Numbered from the stretch's first letter, positions 34,724-44,314 are shown. The stretch: 64,000 nt of DNA from Rubripirellula reticaptiva (GCF_007860175.1 NZ_SJPX01000002.1:372001-436000), one strand, 5' to 3'. Program-made: numbers and translations. The notes: generated from the letters alone by a model not told the origin.

Positions 34724-35756
34724 CGCGTGAAAGCTCGTCTTCGGTCGTTGGCGTGGCTGCAATGATTCGTTCGATCACATCATCACTCGAGATACCATCA
34801 CTCTCGGCAGCAAAGTTAACCACCATTCGGTGACGCAGCACCGCCTTGGCGAGCGCCTGGATATCTTCGACTTGGACATGAAAGCGGCCTTCCAACAAAG
34901 CGCGTGCCTTGCCGCCCAAAATCAAGAACTGAACGGCCCGCGGCCCCGCGCCCCAGCCGACCAACTCGTCGACAAAATCCGGCACTCCATCGGAACCGAC
35001 ACGAGTCTGACGAACCAGCGACAGAGCGTATCGAACCACGTGATCGCTGATCGGAACTTGGCGAACGAGTTGTTGCAGTCGCAAAATTTCTTCGGCGGCC
35101 AGCACCGGTTCAACGACACTCGTTTGTGTTCCCGTGGTTCGGCGAGCCACCTCGAACTCTTCGTCAAAGCTGGGGTACTCGACAAAGACCTTGAACATGA
35201 ACCGGTCTTGTTGAGCTTCGGGCAGCGGATAGGTGCCTTCTTGCTCGATCGGGTTTTGCGTCGCCAGCACAAAAAACGGATCCGGCAATTCGTGACGGTT
35301 TCGGCCCACCGTGACTTGGCGTTCCTGCATCGCTTCCAACAGCGCCGCTTGAGTCTTCGGTGGAGTACGGTTGATTTCGTCAGCCAAGACAATGTTGGCG
35401 AACAACGGTCCTTGCATGAAGCGAAATTCGCGGTGACCGGTCGACTTGTCTTCTTCGATGATTTCGGTGCCTGTCACGTCAGCCGGCATCAAGTCAGGCG
35501 TGAACTGAATTCGGCTAAACGACAGATCCAACGTTTTGGCCAGCGTGCTAATCATCAGCGTCTTGGCCAGTCCTGGAACCCCCTCGAGCATCACATGACC
35601 GCGGCTGAACAGGCAGATCAGAATCTCATCGATCACATGTTCTTGTCCGACGATGACCTTGCCAAGTTGTTCCAAAATCCGTTGACGGGCTTCATGCAAT
35701 CGCGAGGCGTCGGCTTCGCTGAGCATCTCTCCGTTTGCGGCGGCATCTTGGGTCAT
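34692..35756 (-). CDS. MoxR-family AAA ATPase
   Basis: AAA+ ATPase of the MoxR group (354 aa), thought to be a chaperone for maturation of protein complexes. Walker A is [10 protein letters not shown], Walker B is in [33 protein letters not shown], and sensor motifs follow in [26 protein letters not shown]. It is the first gene of a minus-strand operon with DUF58 and two large membrane proteins, a standard arrangement. The 228 bp upstream hold no gene and should contain the operon promoter. Confidence 0.92.
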   Translation of the reverse strand: MTQDAAANGEMLSEADASRLHEARQRILEQLGKVIVGQEHVIDEILICLFSRGHVMLEGVPGLAKTLMISTLAKTLDLSFSRIQFTPDLMPADVTGTEIIEEDKSTGHREFRFMQGPLFANIVLADEINRTPPKTQAALLEAMQERQVTVGRNRHELPDPFFVLATQNPIEQEGTYPLPEAQQDRFMFKVFVEYPSFDEEFEVARRTTGTQTSVVEPVLAAEEILRLQQLVRQVPISDHVVRYALSLVRQTRVGSDGVPDFVDELVGWGAGPRAVQFLILGGKARALLEGRFHVQVEDIQALAKAVLRHRMVVNFAAESDGISSDDVIERIIAATPTTEDELSRDARFQKIFAS

Positions 35757-35984
35757 GCATTCTCTTTCAATGGTGAAACATTCTCGGACGACGCCACCAT
35801 TCTATGACCACGTCCAAGGTCCGCAAAGCATACCAGGAAAATGGGACATCGATCGCCTTGGGTGTGCCCAGATCAGCCTTTTCGCCCCGCCTAGCCGGCC
35901 ACCGAGTTTGCGGCAATGACGCCCTGGCCGGCTGACCTGAGCTGAATCGCTAGACCGACCATTCGATCTAGGAACAGCCGCGAT

Positions 35985-36875
35985 TTACAGTCGGCTTAGC
36001 AAATCAGCCTTCTTGGCCTCGAACTCTTCCTTCGAAAGAAAGCCCTTTTCCATCAAACCACCGAGCCGCTCGAGCGTTTCCAGAACGCTTGCGCCGCTCG
36101 CCGAATCGCCGGTTGCCGGACTCGCCGCCGGCTGCTGATTTCCCGGCTGTTGATTACTCGGTGGCTGATTTATCGGCTGCGGGGGCTCAGGCTGAGGTAT
36201 CGATTCTTGATACGGCAACATGCCACGCCAAACCACTGGCAACGACGACAGATTAACGACACCGAACTGACTGGAGAACGTGATCGAACCGCCGACGCCT
36301 TGCTGCTGCGAGAAACCACCGATCTGGTGATTCAACGTGTCGTAGACCCACGTGTTGCCGCCAGTCTTGACCGCCAATCGACAGCGATTCGCGAAATAGG
36401 CGTATTTGACGTTGTTCTGCGATCCGGTCGCATTGGGCGATCCTAGCTCGGCTGGCCACCAAGTCGCTTCGGGATCGGGCACAAACAAACTGTTTTGCGA
36501 TCCTAATTGACCGCTGGATTGATTCTGCTGGTGACCGCCACTTTGACTTTGCGACTGAAACGAACCGCTCGGAGCGATCAGTTGATGGTTGGCCAGCGAG
36601 TTCGAAATCTCGGTGCAAAGGTTATTGACCAAGTTTTTCAAATGATTGTTGAACAGGTCGCTAACCATCGTCATTCCGCCACTCATCCATTGGCCAGATC
36701 CGCCAAATTCCGGGTGACCAAACTGGGCCATTGTGCCGTTGCCGTTACTAACAGCGATCAACATGTGGGTCACGGCGTCTGTCGACAAACCGTATCGCTG
36801 GGCCAGTTCTTGAACGAGCTGGTTGCCAGCGGGGGAGAGTTTGGACAAGTGAGTTTTTTCCTGAGCTTCCGCCAT
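35985..36875 (-). CDS. SHOCT-domain protein with Gln/Asn/Ser-rich linker
   Basis: Function unknown (296 aa). The N-terminal 90 residues (KLSPAGNQLVQELAQRYGLSTDAVTHMLIAVSNGNGTMAQF) look helical and may bind DNA or protein. The middle has a Gln/Ser-rich tract (SFQSQSQSGGHQQNQSSGQ) and a beta-rich segment (WWPAELGSPNATGSQNNVKY). A proline-rich spacer (PQPEPPQPINQPPSNQQ) leads to a C-terminal SHOCT domain, LETLERLGGLMEKGFLSKEE, ending FEAKKADLLSRL, a short module often found in oligomerising or membrane-linked proteins. No signal peptide or membrane segment is seen. It is monocistronic as far as the window shows. Confidence 0.65.
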   Translation of the reverse strand: MAEAQEKTHLSKLSPAGNQLVQELAQRYGLSTDAVTHMLIAVSNGNGTMAQFGHPEFGGSGQWMSGGMTMVSDLFNNHLKNLVNNLCTEISNSLANHQLIAPSGSFQSQSQSGGHQQNQSSGQLGSQNSLFVPDPEATWWPAELGSPNATGSQNNVKYAYFANRCRLAVKTGGNTWVYDTLNHQIGGFSQQQGVGGSITFSSQFGVVNLSSLPVVWRGMLPYQESIPQPEPPQPINQPPSNQQPGNQQPAASPATGDSASGASVLETLERLGGLMEKGFLSKEEFEAKKADLLSRL

Positions 36876-37036
36876 CGGAGATATTGCAGCGCGGTGAGAG
36901 AACGAGTTTGCCTGGTCTCACCTAGAGTCCCTCAATTATCATCCCTAGAACTCCCTTTGGGAAGCACAATGCCTGAGTTACCCGCTGTATCACGGTTGGG
37001 GCGTCAGGACAAACGTTAAGCCGGGGCACCGCGTCG

Positions 37037-38092
37037 CTAAGGACTGCTCAGCTGCTCGGCGTCGCCAATTTCCGCCGGCGCCACCTCTTCCGCTTCTTCG
37101 ATGCTGTCCAGAACTTCCGCACCCGCGGTCCAGTAAAACACGGTCCCGATCACCGCCATCACCACTTTGACGATCTCAAACACGAGCGCGACTAGCGTCC
37201 CCGAGGCATCCGTAGGGATCGCCGGCACGCTGCGATACAGCGTATCAACGACTAGCTCCAACACCCCCATTCCCGCCGGCGTGATCGGCAGCGCTGACGC
37301 CAGCATGGCAATCGGTACGATCACAAAGTGCTCACCCAAGGTAGGCGGCACCGGATACAGACCACGAGCCACCAAATACATGCTCAGCACCAACATGCCC
37401 TGCACGCCCAAACTCATCAAAATCGACAGCCCAAATGCGAACGGATGAGCGTGGAACATTCTTAGCGGCGGCCCCACGGTTTTCACGATGCCACCAATCA
37501 GCGGCAACGTCGATCCCCAGCTGATCAGTCGGTCAACGCCGCGTCCGCCCAGAATCAGGACGGCCAGCACCGCCGTGCCAACGCCAATCAACAACCCAGT
37601 TGCCGCCTTGATCTTGGGCAGATCGATCGCCGTCTCGGCTCCTGCCGAAGGGTTCGAGAAAATCAATCCACAGGCGACCAAAATCAGCAACCCATACAGC
37701 CCGGATCCACGATCGACGAACACCGACGCGACCGCAGCGACTCGTTTGCCGGGCCTTCGTTTGGCCAAGAAAATCGCTTTGAACAGGTCGCCACCGACCG
37801 ACCCGGCAGACACGAAAGACAGCAAAAAACCAATCGATCCCAACCGAAACGCTTCCATCATCGTCAGCTCGATGCCCTGACAGCGAACCAGCACGCACCA
37901 GCGGGCAAACGACATGCTCATCGCCCCGAGAGCCACCAGCAAAGCGGCCGCTAGCAAGCCGTAATTCTTGGGCTGAGACGTCAATTGCTCCCACTGCTCG
38001 GGCTCGATTCGCCACACCAAAAAACTGACGATCGCGATCGGAAAAGCGAACTTGAGGACGGTTATCGCGTGTTTTTTGGCAGAAGATTGCAT
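37037..38092 (-). CDS. Flippase-like / LPG synthase-type integral membrane protein
   Basis: An integral membrane protein of 351 aa with about seven to eight hydrophobic helices, related to the lysylphosphatidylglycerol synthase transmembrane domain (UPF0104, AglD-like). Typical features are ITVLKFAFPIAIVSFLVWR, MSMSFARWCVLVRCQGIEL, RLGSIGFLLSFVSAGSVGGDLFKAIFLAKRRPGKRVAAVASV and LPITPAGMGVLELV. In other bacteria such proteins handle lipids or isoprenoid-linked sugars. A partner glycosyltransferase is not nearby. It diverges from the exported-protein gene at 38253 over a 160-bp region. Confidence 0.78.
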   Translation of the reverse strand: MQSSAKKHAITVLKFAFPIAIVSFLVWRIEPEQWEQLTSQPKNYGLLAAALLVALGAMSMSFARWCVLVRCQGIELTMMEAFRLGSIGFLLSFVSAGSVGGDLFKAIFLAKRRPGKRVAAVASVFVDRGSGLYGLLILVACGLIFSNPSAGAETAIDLPKIKAATGLLIGVGTAVLAVLILGGRGVDRLISWGSTLPLIGGIVKTVGPPLRMFHAHPFAFGLSILMSLGVQGMLVLSMYLVARGLYPVPPTLGEHFVIVPIAMLASALPITPAGMGVLELVVDTLYRSVPAIPTDASGTLVALVFEIVKVVMAVIGTVFYWTAGAEVLDSIEEAEEVAPAEIGDAEQLSSP

Positions 38093-38252
38093 CGCGAAAG
38101 GATAATTGTCACCAGCCCGATGTCCAGGTGGAGACTCCGATCTACCGCTAAGGTTTCATGCTGTGTTACAGAATCCTTAGCCAAAGAACGTTTGGCAAAC
38201 GACAAAATACGGCGGCACTAGCGATACGGCGGCAACAAGGAAGTCCATCATC

Positions 38253-39206
38253 ATGAAGATTGCCCCCACATCACCGCCGCCAAATCGGACGCTGCGGTTT
38301 GCATTAACCGGAATGATTGGCTGGGCTGGACTGGTCGCTGCCATGCCGAGCGGTGCAGCAGCCCAAGATCCGTTCGGTGTGTTTGACGATCAGATCACTG
38401 ACGCCTCAGTCACAAACTCGCCCAATTACTATTTTGAATCGCCCCTGGAGTCGCCAACCGAACTGGCAAGCGATTCCCTCGGCGAGACGCTGACCCCAGA
38501 TTTCGCCAATGAAGAGGATGTAGCCGAAGTCGTCATTGGCGATTCACTTGACCAATCTGTGCCGACCGAACCGGAAACACTGCCGCTGTTCCCGACCGGC
38601 TTGCTGAAATCTCGCTGGGCGATGTCGGACCCTGGCTATGCCCAGAAATATGCCAGAGGCGCCAAGAAAACCAATTTCCCGAAGAAGATCAAACAAGCCG
38701 CCGACGCCCGGTTTGTGAACGATTTCTCCGGTCGATATTTTTCGGGCGGCCTGACCTCGATGAGCAACACGCCGTCGCCAATGGGCAGCTTGGAAATTGG
38801 GTACACCGGTTACCACACGTCCTACCTGACTAACCGAATGGGCTTCATTCTGGCGGCGAACGATCAAGACTATTACATCGGCGGCGAAACGGGACTACGA
38901 CTGCAAACGCCAACCCGGCTGGCTCCGTTTGTCGGCGCCGGATTATTCCTGGGCGTGTCGAGCACTCACGAGAACGCCGAGCATGACAACATCGACAATG
39001 ACGACAACGGATCGGTCGACGAGGACGGAGAAACCGAGTTCCGTTTCGACGGCGCACTCGCAGCGGTCTACCCCGAGTGCGGCGTTCACTTTTGGTGGTC
39101 ACCGCGAATCCGCCTCAGCGGCTTTGGCCGCTACATGATCACCACCGAAGGCCGCAACGCCGACACCTGGTACTTCGGCGCCACGATCGCTGTCCTATCG
39201 CGATAG
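38253..39206 (+). CDS. Exported protein, probably outer-membrane
   Basis: Not assigned to a named family (317 aa). The N-terminus (KIAPTSPPPNRTLRFALTGM, then IGWAGLVAAMPSGAAAQ before DPFG) is a signal peptide with a short charged extension. Residues of about 50-110 are acidic. The C-terminal half has alternating strands (GSLEIGYTGYHTSYLTNRMGF, ETGLRLQTPTRLAPFVGAGL, ALAAVYPECGVHFWW, LSGFGRYMI) and ends in TWYFGATIAVLSR, compatible with a small beta-barrel. An Asp/Asn-rich loop (ENAEHDNIDNDDNGSVDEDGE) could bind calcium. It begins at the ATG following AGTCCATCATC; the ribosome site is GGAAG. Confidence 0.6.
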   Translation: MKIAPTSPPPNRTLRFALTGMIGWAGLVAAMPSGAAAQDPFGVFDDQITDASVTNSPNYYFESPLESPTELASDSLGETLTPDFANEEDVAEVVIGDSLDQSVPTEPETLPLFPTGLLKSRWAMSDPGYAQKYARGAKKTNFPKKIKQAADARFVNDFSGRYFSGGLTSMSNTPSPMGSLEIGYTGYHTSYLTNRMGFILAANDQDYYIGGETGLRLQTPTRLAPFVGAGLFLGVSSTHENAEHDNIDNDDNGSVDEDGETEFRFDGALAAVYPECGVHFWWSPRIRLSGFGRYMITTEGRNADTWYFGATIAVLSR

Positions 39207-39288
39207 CTTGCTCGATACCGAACCCGCGATCTGCAGTCCAGGATCGCCGGCGCACGCTAGATCCACATTCTTCGACTTGGATTATCGA

Positions 39289-42200
39289 CTACCTAGCAAC
39301 CAAGTAAGTGCCGGCGCAGCGGTCGCTGAATAGTCTTTCGCGGCTGCGGTAGATGACAACGGCGGCGCATGAGACCAGCACTAGAAACGCGGCGACAATT
39401 TCCTGCTTTGATACGGGGGCCAGTTTGTTGTCATACATTGACGACAATAAACCGTATGCAATAATCGCTGCCAACGGGAACAGTCCGCTGAAGCCCATCC
39501 GTATCAGCACTCGCAACCCGGATGCTCGCTGGCCGCGACGATTCACCAGCGTCAATCCGAACAGACGCAGCAGCGATCCGCCGCGAAACAACAGGCCCGT
39601 GAACAGACTCGGAAACCAGACAAACTGCAACCAAGTATACGCGCCCCAAAAAATAGCCGAACCGTAATTGATCGGAGAATTCACGATTCTTGGTGGCACT
39701 GATTGCTTCGCCTCGATCTCCTTGAACAACCGAATTGCCTCAGTCGCTTCTTCGTCCGAGGGACGTTTGGTGGCGAAGATACGTTCTAAGCTGGGGCGAT
39801 CCCGCATCAAGTGGGTCTGTGCAAAAAGCGAACTCATGCGATGTTGATCTTGGTATAGATCATCAAACTCCACGCGAATGTACTTTTCGATTACGTTGCG
39901 ACGTTCCAGTTGGCTAAGACCACCGCCGCGAGCGGTAAAGTTTCGCAGTTCCATGGCGTCCGCAAGCTCACGCACCTCCGGCATCGACGCTTCTTGTCGA
40001 TCATACAGAACGGTCGTCGCGAGCAATGAGAAAATGCTAAAGAACGGTAAGACAAGAGAAGCGGCGATCATCCCCATGACTCGGGGTTGCACGCGAACGG
40101 ATCCACGGCAAGCCAATTCGTCCGCAATGCGAACCGCATCTGCGACACTCTCGGCAGCCTTCAATTGGCTTAGATCTTCTCTTTCACTCAGCGACATGCT
40201 TTGGCCCGACGCACCTACCAACGCAAATTGTTCTTCGAAGATTTCCGAAACCTGACGCAGCAGGTGCATGGGTTGGCCAGATTTTTCATCATCCGACTTC
40301 GACGGCGTCCCATCCAAAGCGACGGCAAAGGGAAGCAACTTCAGTTGCCCTTCATCCGTCACCCAACAATGCTCGAGCGAGACGTAGTCCGTGGTGCCCT
40401 TTCGATCTCCGATCGCCAACAACTCGGCGGCCAAATTCGACAGCACGCGTTTAGCCACTTGCCAATCAAGCGAGGACGATGCGATGTCGCTGATCGGACC
40501 ACCGCTGAGTGCTTCGTAGCAGTCCCAGTCGTGATTGGGTTTATCCGATCTCTTCTCAGACACTACAGGACTGCCGCCGAGCCAACGTAGCCACGTATTT
40601 CCGTGTCCATTTTTCGCAGACTCGCGAGAGAACAAAACGGCGGAACGGTCACCCGAGAAATCCGTTCGATGAATCCAGACTCGGCGTAGCAACCGAGCAT
40701 CGTAGCCTAGCAGCAATTCGCCGGAATCGGTTTCCCCGATCGAGTTCAATACGTGGTACGGCCCAATGGTTTCGGCATCGCGAGTGTCAAACGAGTCCGT
40801 TGTATTCACCGGAGCCGAGCGCACCCACGTTGCGACTGGTTTGACAATCACGCGAGTTCCCGTCAACAAATCGTACACCGATGCGTTTCCGTTCCGCCTG
40901 CGTGCGGTTCCGAACATCGCAGCGAGAAGCAGAAACCGCGACCATCCCAGCAGAGCCAACGTCAATGCCTGCGGAAACGACAGGCCAACTTTCATGGTCT
41001 GCCAATAACCAATCGAGTTCGCAATCAGCACCGGTATCAGCGGGACCAATAAAAAGAAAGCGGAACGGGACAGCGCCACTGAGAGTTTGGGTTTCGACTG
41101 CATGCTCGTCACACGCAGCCCTAGCAAATGTTTGCCGACCGTCTTTCCAAAACGCCACTCACCACATCCAAAGTACAGCCACTGCAAAACGATCGCAAAC
41201 GTCGACATCAGCAACGTCGATGCACTCGGAAACGGATCGCCGGCCAATGGAGGCTGACCATTCGAAAACATTGAGAAAGCAGAAAGTGGCAACAACGCAA
41301 AGCTAATCAATGCAAAGTCGATCACGCCCGCTAGGAAACGACTGCCCAAGGCCGCGGTGATCGGAGCCTGCGAACTAAGTGGTAACAATGCCAGCCGCAG
41401 TTCGGCGTAACTGGCAAAACGCGCGCCGGCAGCTTTTCGCAAGCAACGATCGACAATCGCGTCCAACTCGGCGGGCACATTCGGCGCGATCGTCTTTAGC
41501 GGCGGCGCAGCGTTGTCTAGAACGCGAGCGAGAAGCTGGACCATGTTGTCAGCAGCAAACGGAACCTTGCCACTAAGCAGATAGTAAAGCGTGACACCTA
41601 CCGCGTAGATGTCGCTGCGATGGTCCAGCGGCTCGCCACGCAATTGTTCTGGCGAGGCATACGCGGGAGTCCCCAGGAACATGCCTTCGCGAGTCACTTC
41701 GGTCATCGCAGGATGGTGCGGATCGCTTTCCATTCGGCCAGCGGTTGTGATGGACAGCCCGAAGTCACCAATCTTGACTTGCCCATTTTCATCGACAAAA
41801 CAATTGCTAGGTTTGACGTCACGGTGCAAAACGCCGGCTTCGTTGGCGGCGTCCAATCCGTCGATGATTTGCAGCACAGCATCAACGGCTTGCTGCGACG
41901 TTAGCGGCCCGTCGCTTTTGACGCAGTCACCCAGCGTTCGACCACGAACCAGCTCCATACTGATCGTCGGTCGTCCATCGATTTCCTCGGTACCGTAAAC
42001 GTAAACGCTGTTGGGGTGATTGATCGAAGCCGCCAGTCGGCCTTCGCGCAGAAACCTAGCCCGTGCGGTACGGTCGTCCCACGAATGCGTCATTACTTTC
42101 AACGCCACACGTCGCGATGTCGGCAAATGATCCGCTTCGTAGACAATGCCCATGCCGCCTCGTCCCAGTCGCCGAACAATTTGGTACTCGCCAAACTTTT

Positions 42201-42441
42201 CGCCGGCCATCAATTCACGAAACTCATCATGAGAGTCTGGCACCGATCCACCCAGCGGGATCTCCATCGAATGAGTCAAGTCAAACGATTGCCTACTGAC
42301 ACTGGCACCACTCGCGCCAGAAACGTCGGTTCGAAGTGCATCCCGCATGGCACAAACGGGACAGAACGCACGCTGCTGAATCAACGCCAAACGCTCGCCG
42401 CACTCTGGGCAATTACTTGGATCAGACTTTTCGGTCGTCAT
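39289..42441 (-). CDS. Membrane serine/threonine kinase with zinc ribbon and two RDD domains
   Basis: A eukaryotic-type (Hanks) kinase of 1050 aa. A zinc ribbon opens the protein (Cys11, Cys14, Cys27, Cys30: CPECG and CPVC). The kinase domain spans about residues 85-355: glycine loop RRLGRGGMGIVYEA, Lys115 in VALKVM, catalytic loop HRDVKPSN with Asp208, and DFGLS with Asp226, so it should be active. An RDD membrane domain follows (SRFLAGVIDFALISFALLPL), then a second, degenerate kinase-like stretch (IGPYHVLNSIGETDSGELLLGYDARLLRRVWIHR) and a second RDD-type region near the C-terminus (SLLRLFGLTLVNRRGQRASGLRVLIRMGFSGLF). The ECF sigma factor gene lies 96 bp upstream on the same strand, so co-transcription is likely. 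Confidence 0.85.
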   Translation of the reverse strand: MTTEKSDPSNCPECGERLALIQQRAFCPVCAMRDALRTDVSGASGASVSRQSFDLTHSMEIPLGGSVPDSHDEFRELMAGEKFGEYQIVRRLGRGGMGIVYEADHLPTSRRVALKVMTHSWDDRTARARFLREGRLAASINHPNSVYVYGTEEIDGRPTISMELVRGRTLGDCVKSDGPLTSQQAVDAVLQIIDGLDAANEAGVLHRDVKPSNCFVDENGQVKIGDFGLSITTAGRMESDPHHPAMTEVTREGMFLGTPAYASPEQLRGEPLDHRSDIYAVGVTLYYLLSGKVPFAADNMVQLLARVLDNAAPPLKTIAPNVPAELDAIVDRCLRKAAGARFASYAELRLALLPLSSQAPITAALGSRFLAGVIDFALISFALLPLSAFSMFSNGQPPLAGDPFPSASTLLMSTFAIVLQWLYFGCGEWRFGKTVGKHLLGLRVTSMQSKPKLSVALSRSAFFLLVPLIPVLIANSIGYWQTMKVGLSFPQALTLALLGWSRFLLLAAMFGTARRRNGNASVYDLLTGTRVIVKPVATWVRSAPVNTTDSFDTRDAETIGPYHVLNSIGETDSGELLLGYDARLLRRVWIHRTDFSGDRSAVLFSRESAKNGHGNTWLRWLGGSPVVSEKRSDKPNHDWDCYEALSGGPISDIASSSLDWQVAKRVLSNLAAELLAIGDRKGTTDYVSLEHCWVTDEGQLKLLPFAVALDGTPSKSDDEKSGQPMHLLRQVSEIFEEQFALVGASGQSMSLSEREDLSQLKAAESVADAVRIADELACRGSVRVQPRVMGMIAASLVLPFFSIFSLLATTVLYDRQEASMPEVRELADAMELRNFTARGGGLSQLERRNVIEKYIRVEFDDLYQDQHRMSSLFAQTHLMRDRPSLERIFATKRPSDEEATEAIRLFKEIEAKQSVPPRIVNSPINYGSAIFWGAYTWLQFVWFPSLFTGLLFRGGSLLRLFGLTLVNRRGQRASGLRVLIRMGFSGLFPLAAIIAYGLLSSMYDNKLAPVSKQEIVAAFLVLVSCAAVVIYRSRERLFSDRCAGTYLVAR

Positions 42442-42537
42442 GGCTTCGATCTCCTGGCTTGGGGTCGGTGTCCAGGAATTAGGTAAAGCAAACGCCGGCG
42501 GAGGTTACACGATTTCCGAAAAAACCAGAAAGATCGC

Positions 42538-43275
42538 CTATCGTTCTCGAGACGGCCTGAGTGCCGACAACAGCGTTTCCAGTTCGTCGTGCACGTCACC
42601 CGTCAATTCGACGGTCGACGCTACCGCTTCGCGAAGTTGCCGTCGGTACTCTTTGCGCATGCGGTGCACGGCGACCTTCACCGCCGACTCGGTCATGCCA
42701 AGATCGCTCGCGGTCTCGGCATAAGATTGCTCGGCACCGGCGGCGGATAGACAAGGCGACAGAGCCTCGAACAACGCCTTTTTCCCGCGAGCCGCATAGA
42801 ACATTCCGGTTCGGCTAAGTGCTTCGTCCATGATTGTGATCGCCCACTGTCGCTGGAACTCGTCCTCGGCCGAAACAGCGTCCATGGGCTGGTTGATCAA
42901 TTCCCCTTCGGCATTGCGGATGTCCAGACTCAGCAATCGCACCGATCCGCCACGCTTGATCGCCGAATCACGATCAAGTTCGTTGTGCAAAAAATTGGTT
43001 AGCGACGTTAGAAGAAAAGTTCGAAAACGTCCCCGCGTGCGATCGGCAATTTGCAGTGCTGGCCCGTCAAGCAAATGAACAAAGAACGCCTGGATTAAAT
43101 CTTCGGCTTTATCAACCGACTTGCCACGACGACGAATGAAACCGTACAGCGGTTTCCAATACCGCAGGCAAAGCTCAGCCAATGCATCATCATGCTTCAC
43201 CGCAGCCGCATCCCCAGCCGCCACCACGATGCTCCACTGTGTCGTCTCAAACGCGTCTGGCGGTGTATTGCTCAC
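42538..43275 (-). CDS. ECF sigma factor of the planctomycetal kinase-linked type
   Basis: RNA polymerase sigma-70-family ECF factor. Region 2 reads LCLRYWKPLYGFIRRRGKSVDKAEDLIQAFFVHLL and region 4 is the helix-turn-helix SYAETASDLGMTESAVKVAVHRMRKEYRRQLREAV. The GTG at 43275 (SNTPPDAFETTQWSIV) has GGGAA at a good distance and fits related proteins; in-frame alternatives are an ATG at 43317 and a GTG at 43368, giving an N-terminal extension. No anti-sigma factor is adjacent; instead the Ser/Thr kinase gene follows, and such sigma factors are thought to be controlled by phosphorylation. Target promoters are unknown. Confidence 0.85.
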   Translation of the reverse strand: MSNTPPDAFETTQWSIVVAAGDAAAVKHDDALAELCLRYWKPLYGFIRRRGKSVDKAEDLIQAFFVHLLDGPALQIADRTRGRFRTFLLTSLTNFLHNELDRDSAIKRGGSVRLLSLDIRNAEGELINQPMDAVSAEDEFQRQWAITIMDEALSRTGMFYAARGKKALFEALSPCLSAAGAEQSYAETASDLGMTESAVKVAVHRMRKEYRRQLREAVASTVELTGDVHDELETLLSALRPSRER

Positions 43276-43965
43276 GATCAAATTTCCCGAGAGTCGATTT
43301 GAGTTCCTTGCCAACATCCTAATCAATCGCCCGATGTGAGAAGAAAAGGGCGGCGATGGAATTCCCACCAGCGCAGCATATTACGACGACCTTGGAAAAA
43401 ACCGTTTTCGTGCGTTGCGTCCAAGCATGAATGGTCGGATCTCGCCTGGGCACGGCCATTTCACTGTCGCGACTGGACTGGCTTGCCACGGACGAAAGAA
43501 TGATCGAATAAAACCACGCCTCTAAAACCAGGCGTCAGCCTCAAAAGGCACAACGCCTATATTTGAAAACTGGCGAAAAAGGGTCTGCTCGGCGATTAGC
43601 CGTTGATCCATAATCAATCACTGCACCAGTCCAGACAAAGTCATTGCCCAACCACAGGATCAGCGCGCCGATGGCAAAGAAAGCGACACCCTCGCCACCC
43701 CTTGAAACCAACCGTAACATCGGAAACCTGCTCAAGCTGATCAGCAGGCTAGCCGTCCGATAAATCGCAACCCAACGGTGTCGATGGCGACGTCCGCCAG
43801 CAGCTCAAGCGACGAGTAAACAGCCACTTGAACGAGCGCGACATAACTGCCAGAATCCCAGCTGTCTGCCTCAGACACTTCTTGGTAAACGCCACCGCAT
43901 TTGAGGTAGCGAACCGGTGGCATTCACCGAAAAGTGTTAACCCTACATTTCCCGGAGTTCAGCAG
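43276..43965. other. 690-bp gap with possible frameshifted small membrane gene and a hairpin
   Basis: Apart from the upstream part of the ECF gene there is no clear gene. On the minus strand two short frames abut, one ending LELLADVAIDTVGLRFIGRL (stop near 43741) and the other with SLLISLSRFPMLRLVSRGGE then GVAFFAIGALILWLG (43541-43750). Read together they could be a small membrane protein broken by a frameshift. A hairpin GCCACCG...CGGTGGC lies at 43891-43921, before the lipoprotein gene. Confidence 0.35.
43541..43923 (-). pseudogene. Possible frameshifted small membrane protein
   Basis: Two overlapping frames on the minus strand each look partly protein-like. The first begins at ATG 43923 and ends at 43741 after VGLRFIGRLAC. 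The second, in another frame, is open across 43741 and carries a hydrophobic segment EGVAFFAIGALILWLGNDF before stopping at 43541. A single base change in length near 43741-43765 would join them. The alternative is that both are chance frames; no ribosome binding site or homologue could be checked. Confidence 0.2.
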
Positions 43966-44154
43966 ATGATCCTTAAGTCCTTTCAGTTATTAATGTTGTT
44001 CGGCACGTTCGGTCTGGCCGTAGGCTGTGGCAACGGCGGCGGCGGAATTGTCGAACAGACTCCCATTTCCGCGGCTGACGCCGAGGCACAACAGAAGGCC
44101 TACGAGGCCGAAATGAATGCAGACTCGACCTCGACCGCCAAAGGATTGAAGTAA
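43966..44154 (+). CDS. Small lipoprotein
   Basis: A 62-residue predicted lipoprotein. The signal sequence ILKSFQLLMLFGTFGLAVGC ends in a lipobox (LAVGC) with Cys20 or so as the lipidated residue, followed by GNGGGGIVEQ and a short acidic helix (ADAEAQQKAYEAEMNADS). The ATG at 43966 follows CCCGGAG; an upstream in-frame start would only add a non-signal extension. Planctomycetes often place small lipoproteins like this just before genes of DUF1559 proteins, as here, though about 700 bp of noncoding DNA separates the two and a terminator lies between, so they are separately transcribed. Role unknown. Confidence 0.65.
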   Translation: MILKSFQLLMLFGTFGLAVGCGNGGGGIVEQTPISAADAEAQQKAYEAEMNADSTSTAKGLK

Positions 44155-44284
44155 ATGCGGGCTTAGCAATTTCGCGAACCCTTGATCTCAGGGACTGCCG
44201 CTTTCGTAAGCGGCTGCTTGAAAGTTGCGTGATTCGTTTGCCTCGCGAATCGGTTGCAATCGAATTCTATTTTTCGAAGTCTCT

Positions 44285-44314
44285 GGCCGCTCGGCATGCC
44301 GAGTGGCTTTTTTT
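44285..44314 (+). terminator. Rho-independent terminator
   Basis: The stem GCC-G-CTCGGC pairs with GCCGAG-T-GGC around an AT loop, followed by seven T residues. It ends transcription of the small lipoprotein gene 130 bp upstream. Confidence 0.8.

Noticed and set aside
34830-35807. Long open frame on the plus strand opposite moxR
   Set aside because: It lies entirely antisense to the MoxR gene, has no ribosome binding site or family motif, and is explained by the codon bias of the real gene.
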